From assembly GCF_000424145.1 (NCBI RefSeq), contig NZ_AUJI01000012.1:85035-149034 (forward strand): a DNA stretch of 64,000 nt, written 5' to 3'. Below are positions 54,503 to 63,089 of the stretch, piece by piece (position 1 is the stretch's first letter; the number at the start of each line of letters is the position of its first letter). The translations under genes were made by a program, and so were the position numbers. The notes beneath the pieces were generated by a model. It made no database searches, was not told where the DNA came from, and worked only from the letters and a program-made list of their open reading frames with translations. Source of the DNA: Butyrivibrio sp. AC2005 (GTDB taxonomy: Bacteria; Bacillota; Clostridia; Lachnospirales; Lachnospiraceae).

Positions 54503-55327
54503 TCAGGCAGTTTCCTCTTCTTTTTCAGTAGCTTTCTTTTTCTTAGCATAGAGTTTTTCCATTTTGATAACACCATTGGATTTTCTATTGTTATAGGCAA
54601 GTACAAGTGCTTCAGCATAGCCAAGAGACCCTGCACGCCTGTCCTTTGCAGTGCGGGTGAGTTCTTTTATAGATATCTGGCTAAGTTTTTCTTTAAAGGC
54701 TTCATCACGGACTTCATCCCCGTAGGCAGCAAGAAACCTTGATACGCCCTTTAAGATATTGGAACTTAAGGACATAGGAGCACCTTCCCAGGTGGCAATG
54801 ATGAGGCCAAGGATCCTACTCAGCATTTCATAGCCCTGCTTTTCAAATATCTCTTCAAGTGTAGAGATGGCGCAGATTGTACCGGGAGCTCCTGAAGATG
54901 AGAGTTCAAGGTCAAAGGATTCCACAAGATCTTTTATGAGGATCTGTTCATCGCTGCCGGCTTCAATATTTGCCATAAAAATCTCATAGGGCAGCAAAGG
55001 TTTGTTATACTTCATCTGGTTCGCAAAAATCTCGGCTTCTTCAGCATATTCGAGATCTTCATAGACCATGCACCATACAGGTGTTTCACGGGAACCAGAT
55101 ACCAGTGCAACGATCTCTATAGTGTGCTGTCCGTTGAAAACATAGTTTATCCCGTCACGTCTTGAGACTTTTACAGGATTTATCTGGTACAGATTAAAGT
55201 TTGCAGCGGCTTTCTGCACATGTTTAAGAGAAAGGTTGCGCTGGTAGTCCTGGTTTGAAACAAGGTTTTTTATAGGTATCTGCTCAAAATGCACATTCGG
55301 TACAAAGGCAGTTAAATCAGTTTGCAT
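54503..55327 (-). CDS. ParB-like nuclease-domain protein
   Basis: A 274-residue protein whose N-terminal ~90 residues resemble a ParB/Srx-type domain: IPIKNLVSNQDYQRNLSLKH, then INPVKVSRRDGINYVFNGQH and TIEIVALV. The C-terminal part is helical and ends in a Lys/Glu-rich tail. It is the last gene of the recombinase operon and overlaps the gene before it by 11 bases; GGAGGG lies upstream of the start. ParB-like proteins bind or nick DNA, so it may assist recombination or control the element. Confidence 0.7.
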   Translation of the reverse strand: MQTDLTAFVPNVHFEQIPIKNLVSNQDYQRNLSLKHVQKAAANFNLYQINPVKVSRRDGINYVFNGQHTIEIVALVSGSRETPVWCMVYEDLEYAEEAEIFANQMKYNKPLLPYEIFMANIEAGSDEQILIKDLVESFDLELSSSGAPGTICAISTLEEIFEKQGYEMLSRILGLIIATWEGAPMSLSSNILKGVSRFLAAYGDEVRDEAFKEKLSQISIKELTRTAKDRRAGSLGYAEALVLAYNNRKSNGVIKMEKLYAKKKKATEKEEETA

Positions 55328-56267
55328 CTTCTGTTATTCCCTCCAACTCTGTTCGTATTATCTGGATATTCCGTTCTAAAATCCCCAATTGAAATATCAG
55401 TTTTTTAGCCGCGCCGGGAGAAACATCTGACATGTTGCTTCTGTCCCTGACGCGTCTTATGGTATCAGACCATGATGGAATGGTAAGACTAAGGCTCGAT
55501 ACATATCCATCAGGATCAAATTTTGGCATCTGTTTTATTTCAGGTATTATTCTGTTGTCAAGGTGCTGTGGTTCATCTATTTTAACAGGAGTATATCCTG
55601 GAAGCATCGTGGCATGTATCTTGTTTGCTTTTTCTCTTTCGATTATCTTGAGACTTTTCGTGAAATCATCATCGACCAGCTTACATAAATGAGATACTGC
55701 TTTTTTAGATATAGTGACAAGGCCTGATAAGATTTCTGTTACAAGCTCAGGTGAGCGTTCTCTTAACCTATCAATAGAAGATGCATATCTGGCGTATTCA
55801 TGTATTGTGGCTGAAGATATGCCATAGAGATCCACCATATCGACAGTTAAAGGGTGGATGTCCTTGCTGTATTTTTTTTTGAGTTCAGATAGGCTTATAT
55901 GCTCACATGAGGTCTCAATCTCTCCTTTATCATAAGCCGCCTTATGGTACTGATATTGTTTTCCAATCAGATAGGACTTGTACTGTGTCATTTCCGCAAT
56001 ATCAGTTGCAAGGAGCTGGCATATGCTGGCAAGCATCGCATTCTTTGATCTGAAAGAGAAGGTTTGTGTTTTTATATTGAAACCAGCATCGGCATATTCT
56101 TTATATTCATGGATCCTGTCCATAAGGATATTATTCCATACCGGGAATGGGGCAGGAGATATGCCTAGTCTGATATTTTCCCTTATTAAGTTGATGCCTG
56201 AGCTGTCAGGAGGCAGAAATAATACGGAGACATCCGGATCGATTCTGAGTTTATTGTGCTGCTGCAT
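55317..56267 (-). CDS. recombinase-operon protein of unknown function
   Basis: A ~316-residue soluble protein (start at the ATG 56267; a GTG at 56276 is possible, neither with a good ribosome binding site). The centre (LSELKKKYSKDIHPLTVDMV, then LYGISSATIHEYARYASSID) reads like helix-turn-helix DNA-binding segments. The C-terminal part is helical with VRDRSNMSDVSPGAAKKLIF. It lies between the small shared-domain protein and the ParB-like protein with overlaps on both sides, so all should act together. Family not recognised. Confidence 0.65.
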   Translation of the reverse strand: MQQHNKLRIDPDVSVLFLPPDSSGINLIRENIRLGISPAPFPVWNNILMDRIHEYKEYADAGFNIKTQTFSFRSKNAMLASICQLLATDIAEMTQYKSYLIGKQYQYHKAAYDKGEIETSCEHISLSELKKKYSKDIHPLTVDMVDLYGISSATIHEYARYASSIDRLRERSPELVTEILSGLVTISKKAVSHLCKLVDDDFTKSLKIIEREKANKIHATMLPGYTPVKIDEPQHLDNRIIPEIKQMPKFDPDGYVSSLSLTIPSWSDTIRRVRDRSNMSDVSPGAAKKLIFQLGILERNIQIIRTELEGITEDAN

Positions 56268-56634
56268 ATTCGTCACTGTGGATCAATTCTGAGTCCGAGC
56301 CGTCAAACATGACTATATCCTCAGAATCGATAAGCACTCCTTCCATTCTGTATATCTGTTCATCTTCCCAGTTGGGATTTATCGCCAGCAGTTCCCTGAC
56401 AAGATCAGTGCTGTATAACTGAATGCTCCTCTGGAGGAGCAGGGATTCAAGGTTTACTTTCTGTGATGTTATCGTCTGTTTTTCCTGCGCACGTATGGCT
56501 ATCTTTGCCTGGCGTGGTGAAACAAGGATCTCTATATATCTGGGATTGCCGAGTGCGTCAAGTGTAGATCTGTGTATCCGTATAATGTTGTATTTGAAAT
56601 CAACTACTAACATTGGAGAATGCCATCTGCTCAT
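56251..56634 (-). CDS. small recombinase-accessory protein (shared beta domain)
   Basis: I start it at the ATG at 56634, since AAGGAG lies eight bases upstream on that strand; the frame runs back to 56670. The 127-residue product consists mainly of the domain seen in the neighbouring 57466 protein and the recombinase tail (VDFKYNIIRIHRSTLDALGN, then PRYIEILVSPRQAKIAIRA). It overlaps the gene before it by 35 bases and the one after it slightly. Probably a subunit working with the recombinase. Confidence 0.7.
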   Translation of the reverse strand: MSRWHSPMLVVDFKYNIIRIHRSTLDALGNPRYIEILVSPRQAKIAIRAQEKQTITSQKVNLESLLLQRSIQLYSTDLVRELLAINPNWEDEQIYRMEGVLIDSEDIVMFDGSDSELIHSDEYAAAQ

Positions 56635-57466
56635 ATTGTGGCTCCTTATCATCGTTGGTGGATTCATCATCTAGTGTCATGTTGTCTTCTGTATCCTGGA
56701 TATCTTCCATGGTTGGAGGCGAAGCATTGTTGCCAAGTGCATCAAGAACTACAGTAGTTGGTGGTGTGGTGGATTCTGGTTCTTTTACTGGAGATTCTTT
56801 TTGCGTAGCATTTTCCTTAGAAGGATGTGCCTGCCTTTTTGGTTTCTTCTTAGTATCATCAGCGATGGTTATTACGGTATAACCGTCAAAGACATTGAGT
56901 TTTGTCTGAATAGCATGCTGACTTACCGGGATTCCGAACTGGTTCTTCCACTGTTCAGGGTAAGAGGGCTTACGGCTGTTCTTGACCTTCCCTTCATTGG
57001 TGATTTCCCTTAAGTAGATCTCAGGAGAAGAAAGATCAAAAAGGAAAATGGATTCTCCCTTGGATTTGATCATTTTGCCAAGGAATTTATATCTGTAATT
57101 TGGATCCCAACCCATCTCGTCGCAGAGCATTGCAAAGAAAGGACGGCATGTAACCTGCTTTGGGGATCTTTTTGCAGTTGCAGAACACCATCTGAATGAA
57201 TCGCGTTCATCCTCATTGCAGGGCCTGACTACAAGCTTTTTCTTTTCCTTGTTGATAAGTATCTGGATATAATCAGTTTCAGGAAGCTTCTTGACGCAGG
57301 CTGTGTTCACATATACTTTTGAATCTGAAAATGTGATCGAGGGCTCAAAAACATGCGCGAAGAATTCCCCTCTTACAACCTGGAAGTCTTCATAACTGAA
57401 ACTGTCATCTTCGATGATATCTATCTGTCCCCTAACTTTTTCACTGATCTGTGAGTTTTCACTCAT
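56600..57466 (-). CDS. recombinase-accessory protein with shared beta domain
   Basis: A 288-residue protein. Residues ~25-150 contain the shared domain (ITFSDSKVYVNTACVKKLPE, then TDYIQILINKEKKKLVVRP), followed by a Trp-rich region like that in the recombinase (ALKWSKDE in one, SFRWCSAT in the other). The C-terminal ~80 residues are acidic and Pro/Thr-rich. GGAGGAGGTAAGCG precedes the start, which overlaps the recombinase stop by eight bases. It looks like a free-standing copy of the recombinase C-terminal half. Confidence 0.75.
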   Translation of the reverse strand: MSENSQISEKVRGQIDIIEDDSFSYEDFQVVRGEFFAHVFEPSITFSDSKVYVNTACVKKLPETDYIQILINKEKKKLVVRPCNEDERDSFRWCSATAKRSPKQVTCRPFFAMLCDEMGWDPNYRYKFLGKMIKSKGESIFLFDLSSPEIYLREITNEGKVKNSRKPSYPEQWKNQFGIPVSQHAIQTKLNVFDGYTVITIADDTKKKPKRQAHPSKENATQKESPVKEPESTTPPTTVVLDALGNNASPPTMEDIQDTEDNMTLDDESTNDDKEPQYEQMAFSNVSS

Positions 57467-59321
57467 CGCTTACCTCCTCCGGTATGTTTATGACTTCTTT
57501 TAACGCCTCCTTTATCGAATCCCTGCTGGTAACGTTCAGCGGTGCGAGATTACTGTAAAGATATCCTGCATTGTCAGGTTCAAGCTCTGACATGTCTGAG
57601 AATAAAAGAGTACTTGTCTTAATGCGGTAAAAACTGCTTCCAAAGCTTGTGATCCAGGCTTCAGGATATGCAATTATGCTGTCGTGGTCCGGAACATCCT
57701 GTTCATCCGTGTTGCCTTTTTTCTCTTCATTTACCTGGATGGGCACACCTTTTGGAATGATCATTTCCGTTTCTGTCATATCAAATATGAGAACTGCACC
57801 ATCATCCTTCTGGACAAGTGTTCCTGTGCCTCTGTATTTGCAGTCCGTGTTCCAACCGAATATTTCAAAGAGTGTCGGGATGAATGCCTTTCCAAATATA
57901 TTCTTTTTGGCTTTCCCTTTATGCTCATCCTTTGACCATTTCAGCGCATGCTTTTCATCCTTTTTTACTGCATGTACCACTAGCAGCTTTTCAATGGGAT
58001 TAACAAGCAGTTCTATGTAGTCGGTATCCAGCTTTTTTATTGCTTCAAGCGAAAAGAACAGGTATTTTTCTGAAAAGGTTACATTTATGCGGCGGGCGGT
58101 ATTAAAGAACTGGCTCCGGGCCACTTCATAGCCTCTAAGATCAAATTCTCCACTGGAAGCTTTATGGGATTTTGCTGATGTCTGCAGATCATTTTCATCA
58201 AAAACGCTAAGGGCTGCGTCCATGTAATCGTTTGCCTTAAAGCCTGCCCATATGGGATTTACATGAACAAAACCTTTTAGAGTCCCACTGTCTATAACAC
58301 GTAGTTCCGGGAGAAAACCTTTGCCGCCGTACCTGGCATTTCGTATCATTTCCTGAACGGCAAGGAAATCATCCCGGGAGATTATAGGCTCATGGTGATC
58401 TTCACGGACATACTGGTTGCGGTTGAAGACATTCTTTTTTGACTTATGATCCAGGTAGTTTGGCGTATATGTTTTCCTTGCTATCAGGTCTCCGCAGTGC
58501 CTTTCATTTTGCAGTATTTCAAGTATGGAGCTGGGGGACCATTGGGTATTGCCGAGTTTTGTTTCATATCCGAGTTCTGTCAGTGTCTTCGCTATCTTGG
58601 TGGAAGAAAATCCTGATAGATACATGAAGAATATTATCTTAACGATCTTTGCCTCTTCTTCGTTTATTACAAGATTGCCGTCCTCATCGTGGTCGTATCC
58701 AAGAAGCTTCGGTGTAAGGAAAATCCCGTATTTGAAGCGCATCTCAATTGAAGTGTTCATGGCAGTGCTCTTGCTGTGGCTTTCTTCCTGTGCCATTGTT
58801 GCTACGAAGGACAGAGCCAATTCAGAGTCATCTTTCCTTGTATAGATGTTCTCTGTTTCAAAATAGACACCTACGGGAGGATTAAGCGCTAGCAGTTCAC
58901 GGACCTGACCTATGCAGTCCACAATGTTCCTGGCAAATCGTGAAACGCTTTTTACAACGATCAGGTCTATGAGTCCTTTCTTACAGTCCTCAATCATCAG
59001 CTTGAACTGTTCCCGGTGCTTTAGTGATGTGCCGCTGATCCCTTCGTCGGCGTATATGTTCACGAGAGTCCAGTTATGGTGGTGCATTACAAAGTCTTCA
59101 TAATAGTTTTTTTGAAGCTCATATGATGATGTCTGTCTGGGGTCCCCGGTACTGACCCTGGCATATACTGCTACGCGAAGCTGTGCGCTGTCATCAAAGA
59201 TGCTGGATTCTTCGTTCGCAGGGATGACCTTTATAAGATCTGGGTCGATACCTTTATATCTGTCCCTTATTTTGGACTTCTGTTGTTCGATTGTTTTTGC
59301 TCTTTCTTCAGAGAGATTCAT
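57459..59321 (-). CDS. large serine recombinase with unusual C-terminus
   Basis: A 620-residue recombinase. The catalytic domain (~48-200) holds the active-site Ser57 in YARVST and SRFARNIVD; the recombinase domain (~210-340) follows with GYDHDEDGNLVINEEEAKIV. The usual zinc-ribbon Cys residues are missing. Instead the last ~230 residues contain the beta domain shared with the next two proteins (VTFSEKYLFFSLEAIKKLDT, then DYIELLVNPIEKLLVVHA). It should integrate, excise or invert DNA. Its start overlaps the stop of the paralog upstream (ATGA). Confidence 0.9.
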   Translation of the reverse strand: MNLSEERAKTIEQQKSKIRDRYKGIDPDLIKVIPANEESSIFDDSAQLRVAVYARVSTGDPRQTSSYELQKNYYEDFVMHHHNWTLVNIYADEGISGTSLKHREQFKLMIEDCKKGLIDLIVVKSVSRFARNIVDCIGQVRELLALNPPVGVYFETENIYTRKDDSELALSFVATMAQEESHSKSTAMNTSIEMRFKYGIFLTPKLLGYDHDEDGNLVINEEEAKIVKIIFFMYLSGFSSTKIAKTLTELGYETKLGNTQWSPSSILEILQNERHCGDLIARKTYTPNYLDHKSKKNVFNRNQYVREDHHEPIISRDDFLAVQEMIRNARYGGKGFLPELRVIDSGTLKGFVHVNPIWAGFKANDYMDAALSVFDENDLQTSAKSHKASSGEFDLRGYEVARSQFFNTARRINVTFSEKYLFFSLEAIKKLDTDYIELLVNPIEKLLVVHAVKKDEKHALKWSKDEHKGKAKKNIFGKAFIPTLFEIFGWNTDCKYRGTGTLVQKDDGAVLIFDMTETEMIIPKGVPIQVNEEKKGNTDEQDVPDHDSIIAYPEAWITSFGSSFYRIKTSTLLFSDMSELEPDNAGYLYSNLAPLNVTSRDSIKEALKEVINIPEEVSDE

Positions 59322-59890
59322 TTCCTGCCTCTTCTACTGTGTCTGGAGTGTATGCGAGATTTCTTTTTTGTACCGCTGGAATCATATTTTCCAGATGCAT
59401 ATCGTGTTTTTATTGGCTCTTTGGCATTTCCACTGCTTTTTTCTGATTCATTTATCAGTGAGTACATGTTTATAAATAAAGCGAGATTATCAGGTTTTCT
59501 TGTATCGATGTTCTCGTTGATGAAATAAATATCAACAGGAGGATTCAGGGAGTGAAAAACAGATACTTTTTTTATGCAGTCATCAATACTTCTTGAGAAC
59601 TTGCAGATGCTTTTTGTGACCACCAGGTCGATCATCCCCTTTATGCAGTCATTGACAAGACGGTCATATTCCATGTGATTACCAGGCATCTTGCCTAATT
59701 CATCGATATCTCTGTAAATCCCGACATTTTTCCATTCAGGGTGTGCTTGTAGTAAATGACGGAAGACCGCATTCTGAAGTTCTATGACAGAAATGGGAGT
59801 ATCATGAGTGACGCGGTTCCTGTCATAGAAAGCAACACGGATTATTTTGTTGTCAGACTCTTTATGTATTGCTTTTTGGGAAGTTGTCAT
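59318..59890 (-). CDS. serine-recombinase paralog with catalytic Ser replaced
   Basis: A 190-residue protein equal to the catalytic domain of the recombinase after it. IIRVAFYDRNRVTHD aligns with LRVAVYARVSTGDP, but the catalytic Ser is Arg26. SICKFSRSIDDCIKKVSVFH and PPVDIYFINENIDTRKPD match the partner well. With no nucleophile it cannot cut DNA; it may dimerise with or restrain the active recombinase. It is the first gene of the operon, after AAAGGA, downstream of a long palindrome. Confidence 0.85.
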   Translation of the reverse strand: MTTSQKAIHKESDNKIIRVAFYDRNRVTHDTPISVIELQNAVFRHLLQAHPEWKNVGIYRDIDELGKMPGNHMEYDRLVNDCIKGMIDLVVTKSICKFSRSIDDCIKKVSVFHSLNPPVDIYFINENIDTRKPDNLALFINMYSLINESEKSSGNAKEPIKTRYASGKYDSSGTKKKSRIHSRHSRRGRK

Positions 59891-59901
59891 GGAAGTCCTT
59901 T

Positions 59902-59932
59902 CTATAATTATTTCTTATAGAAATAATTATAG
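59902..59932. promoter_or_regulatory. 13-bp perfect palindrome at the recombinase promoter
   Basis: CTATAATTATTTC (59902-59914), loop TTATA, GAAATAATTATAG (59920-59932). It contains a TATAAT on each strand, 12 bp before the operon's first start codon, so it probably overlaps the promoter and is an operator. Confidence 0.65.
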
Positions 59933-59951
59933 ACGGCAAATCGTTCAAAAA

Positions 59952-59978
59952 AATAAGCCGTAGGTTAAGTAGTTAACC
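59952..59978. promoter_or_regulatory. operator-like sites (CTACGGCTTATT and GGTTAA palindrome)
   Basis: CTACGGCTTATT on the minus strand (59952-59963) recurs before both plus-strand XRE genes. Overlapping it is a palindrome GGTTAA-N4-TTAACC (59963-59978). Both lie between the recombinase operon and the minus-strand XRE gene. Confidence 0.55.
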
Positions 59979-60012
59979 CTCAGTTAAAGATAATTAGCTG
60001 CAAGTAGAATTA

Positions 60013-60363
60013 TTATTGTCTAAAAAAGCGGTTCTCTTTTAGTAACCGCTTTGTCTCAGAAGCCAATCCGTATATGATCTTTTTCTCATATAAGTTGCAG
60101 TCACTGAGCAGGTTGTAAAGATCGCTCTGATATTCTGTGTTGAGTTCCTTCTGGTTTCCGACAAGAAGGGTATCAGCTGTAACATCCAGTGCATCTGCTA
60201 TCTGTATAAATGATTCGAGGCTCAGCTGCTTTTTGCCACTTTCAACCTGACTCATGAAAGGACCTGAGACACCAACTGACTCGGCAAGACCATACTGCTT
60301 GATATGCCTGGTCTTCCTGACCTCCTGAATACGTTCTCCCAATAATTTGTAATCGATTTCCAT
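60013..60363 (-). CDS. XRE-family regulator (minus strand)
   Basis: A 116-residue repressor-like protein: XRE helix-turn-helix at ~8-65 (KQYGLAESVGVSGPFMSQVE, then SGKKQLSLESFIQIADALDV) and a short helical tail. AGGAGGACATGT precedes the start. Transcribed towards the recombinase operon, it is the likely regulator of the palindromes at 59902 and 59963. It is a clear relative of the two XRE proteins on the other strand (all share LSDC...E and similar tails). Confidence 0.87.
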   Translation of the reverse strand: MEIDYKLLGERIQEVRKTRHIKQYGLAESVGVSGPFMSQVESGKKQLSLESFIQIADALDVTADTLLVGNQKELNTEYQSDLYNLLSDCNLYEKKIIYGLASETKRLLKENRFFRQ

Positions 60364-60420
60364 ACATGTCCTCCTGAAAAAATATTTTTGCGATTCATCG
60401 TCAAGAGAGCAATACTTGCC

Positions 60421-60436
60421 CTACGGCTTATTCCTA
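60421..60436 (+). promoter_or_regulatory. shared operator-like motif before 60495 XRE gene
   Basis: CTACGGCTTATTCCTA, the same motif as at 61045 (+) and 59952 (-). It lies ~60 bp before the gene. Confidence 0.6.
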
Positions 60437-60494
60437 GTATCTGCTATAGGCGATAGAATTTTAATAAAGTTAACTGATAAACAATGGAGAAAAG

Positions 60495-60848
60495 ATGAAA
60501 GCAAAGAGTAGCGGTATTGGTGACCGCATAAGGGCAAAGAGAAAAGAACATAAGCTTAGTCAGCGTGAACTTGCAGAAATGGTGCATGTTTCTCCATCAC
60601 ATCTGAGTGATATTGAAAATGGGAAAAAGACAATCGGTGTTGATATCCTAATGCGTATTACGGAAGCATTGCAGGTATCTTCAGATTGGCTGCTCAGAAC
60701 CAATATCCCAAGCGTGGGAGCGATAGAGGAAAAAGAACTCTCGGATATACTTGGGGATTGTGATCCGGCAGAGAGGAAGGCTATAACCAAGATTGCCCGA
60801 GCTGCTAAGACGGCCATGAGAGAAAAGGACGCAGAAAACAAGCAGTGA
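60495..60848 (+). CDS. XRE-family regulator
   Basis: A 117-residue helix-turn-helix protein (LSQRELAEMVHVSPSHLSDI at ~21-40, with ENGKKTIGVDILMRITEALQ). The tail SDILGDCDPAERKAITKIA is shared with the 61122 protein. GGAG precedes the start. It is the first of two near-duplicate regulator units. Confidence 0.88.
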   Translation: MKAKSSGIGDRIRAKRKEHKLSQRELAEMVHVSPSHLSDIENGKKTIGVDILMRITEALQVSSDWLLRTNIPSVGAIEEKELSDILGDCDPAERKAITKIARAAKTAMREKDAENKQ

Positions 60849-60929
60849 TTTATAGTTGCTATGAGGAGGATTTGAAATATATTCTTTTTTGCAGCTGATC
60901 ATGTGACAGTATTTATAGATATGATTTCC

Positions 60930-60966
60930 AGGAGTCTGGTGCCAATATGGCCTGGGCTTCTTTTTT
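60930..60966 (+). terminator. terminator after XRE gene, copy 1
   Basis: AGGAGTCTGGTGCC (60930-60943), loop, GGCCTGGGCTTC (60949-60960), six T residues. Almost identical to the one at 61548. Confidence 0.7.
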
Positions 60967-61044
60967 ATGCGCTAAATATTCATCCATTCATCTGATATCA
61001 AATATTTTTTACGAAATTTAAAGAGCAGTTTAAGAGGTTTAAAG

Positions 61045-61059
61045 TACGGCTTATTCCTA
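61045..61059 (+). promoter_or_regulatory. shared operator-like motif before 61122 XRE gene
   Basis: TACGGCTTATTCCTA, a 15-base perfect match to 60422-60436, also ~60-75 bp before an XRE gene. Confidence 0.6.
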
Positions 61060-61121
61060 CTGAATGCCGATAACGATAAACTTTGATTTAAGAGATTTAA
61101 TGTTTAGGTGATGGAGCATTT

Positions 61122-61472
61122 ATGAGCGCAGAAGGAGTAAAAATTGGCAAACGCATACGGGAGTTGCGGGAGAGGGCCGGGATGACACAACAGCAGCTTG
61201 CTGAGGCTGTTGCAGTTACTTCAGTTCATCTGAGCAATGTAGAAACAGGAAACGCTCTGCCTGGGGTGGAAGTTGTGATCAGACTGGCAGATTATTTCGG
61301 AGTTACTACAGACTGGATACTAAGAGGAAATGTCCCGGGGCTTACAGATAAGCTTGGAGAAGGCATGGCAAACCTGCTTTCGGACTGCTCCCCTGCTGAG
61401 AGAGATTTTTTAGAGGGCGTTGTTGAATCCACAAAGAAGGGCTACAGGAAATGCATAAAAGCAGGTGGATAA
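61122..61472 (+). CDS. XRE-family regulator, duplicate unit
   Basis: A 116-residue helix-turn-helix regulator (MTQQQLAEAVAVTSVHLSNV, then ETGNALPGVEVVIRLADYFG) resembling the 60495 protein in length and tail (LLSDCSPAERDFLEGV). Start after GGAG. Operator-like motif before it and terminator after it are also duplicated. Confidence 0.88.
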   Translation: MSAEGVKIGKRIRELRERAGMTQQQLAEAVAVTSVHLSNVETGNALPGVEVVIRLADYFGVTTDWILRGNVPGLTDKLGEGMANLLSDCSPAERDFLEGVVESTKKGYRKCIKAGG

Positions 61473-61547
61473 TACTGCTGAAAAGGAGTGATTTCATTAA
61501 GCCAATCAGTATTGGTTTTCTGTATAAACTGCATAGAGATCGTATTA

Positions 61548-61584
61548 AGGAGTCTGGTGCCGAAATGGCCTGGGCTTCTTTTTT
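61548..61584 (+). terminator. terminator after XRE gene, copy 2
   Basis: AGGAGTCTGGTGCCGAAATG followed by GCCTGGGCTTCTTTTTT; differs from the 60930 copy at only a couple of loop bases. Confidence 0.7.
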
Positions 61585-61711
61585 ATAATCACTATTGCGC
61601 AAAATGGTTTGAAAGGGGAAGGTCTCCACCGTAAAAAGTACGGATGCAGAAAACTTTGCACCGCTTACAAAAGTCGCTGTTTGTAATAGATTTATGGTAG
61701 GGAGATTAAAT

Positions 61712-62152
61712 ATGGGCAGAGTATTTAACGGACTAACTGAAGAAGAACGGAACGACCTGCGGGCTGTTGCTAAGAACATTCTTTTTCTCCAGAAGTATCG
61801 GGGATATGATGACTTTAAGATGGCAGAGCTATGGGGAGATATTTCCCTGGATACATATGAAGGTTATAAGACTTATGGACCGGGAAAGGCAGCACTGAAA
61901 TTTATAAATATAGCCAGAGAAGAAAATCTGGATCTAAATAGGTTCTTGCTGAATGATCCGGAGGCACCATTTTTCAGGAAAGAGCCATCAATAATAAAGC
62001 CATATGAGTATGCAATAAAGCTGATGGGAACCGCTATTTCATTGGAACCACATATGTCAGCTGAGGAAAAGAACAGCATTGCAGTTGAGTATATGAGGAG
62101 ATTGGCACCATGGCTTTGGGATGGCGCAGATGGTAATGGCAAGATCCTTTAA
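61712..62152 (+). CDS. element-encoded protein of unknown function
   Basis: A 146-residue protein; the ATG 61712 has AGGGAGA seven bases upstream (the frame opens at 61694). It is helical, with FNGLTEEERNDLRAVAKNIL and YGPGKAALKFINIAREENLD and no known domain. It resembles small regulatory or accessory proteins of integrated elements, by size and place only. Confidence 0.65.
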   Translation: MGRVFNGLTEEERNDLRAVAKNILFLQKYRGYDDFKMAELWGDISLDTYEGYKTYGPGKAALKFINIAREENLDLNRFLLNDPEAPFFRKEPSIIKPYEYAIKLMGTAISLEPHMSAEEKNSIAVEYMRRLAPWLWDGADGNGKIL

Positions 62153-62254
62153 ATCGTCATGGATCCTGTAAAGCACGCAAGGGGAGTCATCCCCTTGTAT
62201 GTTTTTTGGGTTCATGAAGTTTTTGTTTAAGTACTGTGAGGAGGGGGCATAGTC

Positions 62255-62344
62255 ATGGCTGACAATCAGGAAGAGAAACATAGTAAAAGTATAGCTAATG
62301 GATTAGTGCGCTATCGTAGAGCTATGGAGAGAAAAATCAAGTAA
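62255..62344 (+). CDS. 29-residue small basic protein
   Basis: MADNQEEKHSKSIANGLVRY... ends in a basic RRAMERKIK. GAGGAGGGGG lies eight bases before the ATG, and a hairpin follows the stop, so this short frame is likely translated. Function unknown. Confidence 0.6.
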   Translation: MADNQEEKHSKSIANGLVRYRRAMERKIK

Positions 62345-62351
62345 TATGTAG

Positions 62352-62390
62352 AACCGGACATATCAGCAGAAAACTGGTATGCCCGGTTTT
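62352..62390 (+). terminator. terminator after the 29-residue gene
   Basis: ACCGGACATA (62353-62362) pairs with TATGCCCGGT (62378-62387), one mismatch, then TTTG. Confidence 0.55.
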
Positions 62391-62424
62391 GTTTGCTATT
62401 TTCTTATGAGGAGGTTTCAACATA

Positions 62425-63036
62425 ATGAGGTGGATTAATTCAGAAGATTTTCGTGCAGTAGTACGGATGTGTAGAGAGTCAGGCTTTTCAGAGAACCGGG
62501 TATATGCTCTATGTGAATTGTTACTACCTACTTACAGAGAGAAATATTTATCAGCTAAGGCGGAAGGGGAAATAAAGCCAATGACTCCTGAAGAGATGGC
62601 AGCAAGTAAGAGAAAATGCCGGGATCTTTTTTTATATATCTTTTCAAAGCCTGTTGAGGAATCCTTGGAGGAACAGGAATCATTAATTGATGAACTTATA
62701 AAATTGATTTGGTTCAGGGAAAAGATAGATATGATTCTTGATCAAATGCTGGATTTCAGGGGTGTTGGGAATGGTTACGTTTATAAGATGATAATCAAGC
62801 AATGCTACTTCGATGATGAGATTCGTCCCAACAAAGAAATATACGATGGTTTAGGAGAAGGTGTAAAGAAAAGTAATTTTTATGATAAGCGCATAACTGG
62901 GATTCTTCTATTTGGAATAAAGATGTGGAAATATGCCTTGCGTCGTCAGAAAGAGGAGATGGAAGAGGGAATTATCCCATGGAAAGAATTGCCACAAAAT
63001 CAGGAAGATCTAAGCAAATTACGACCAATAGATTAA
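62425..63036 (+). CDS. element-encoded protein of unknown function
   Basis: A 203-residue soluble, helical protein (SEDFRAVVRMCRESGFSENR, then VKKSNFYDKRITGILLFGIK). GAGGAGG precedes the ATG. The C-terminal FYDKRITGILLFGIKMWKYA looks helix-turn-helix-like, as in ArpU-type phage regulators, but I cannot confirm that. It lies before the 11-bp repeats at 63090. Confidence 0.65.
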   Translation: MRWINSEDFRAVVRMCRESGFSENRVYALCELLLPTYREKYLSAKAEGEIKPMTPEEMAASKRKCRDLFLYIFSKPVEESLEEQESLIDELIKLIWFREKIDMILDQMLDFRGVGNGYVYKMIIKQCYFDDEIRPNKEIYDGLGEGVKKSNFYDKRITGILLFGIKMWKYALRRQKEEMEEGIIPWKELPQNQEDLSKLRPID

Positions 63037-63089
63037 CTGTGTATGTGCTTGTCAGCAACTATTGTAATTGTCGGAATTGTCACAATTCT

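Noticed and set aside
54404..54742. Plus-strand frame of 112 codons
   Set aside because: Most of it is antisense to the ParB-like gene, and the product is low-complexity Phe/Ser. Only its first ~30 codons lie outside, too little to support.
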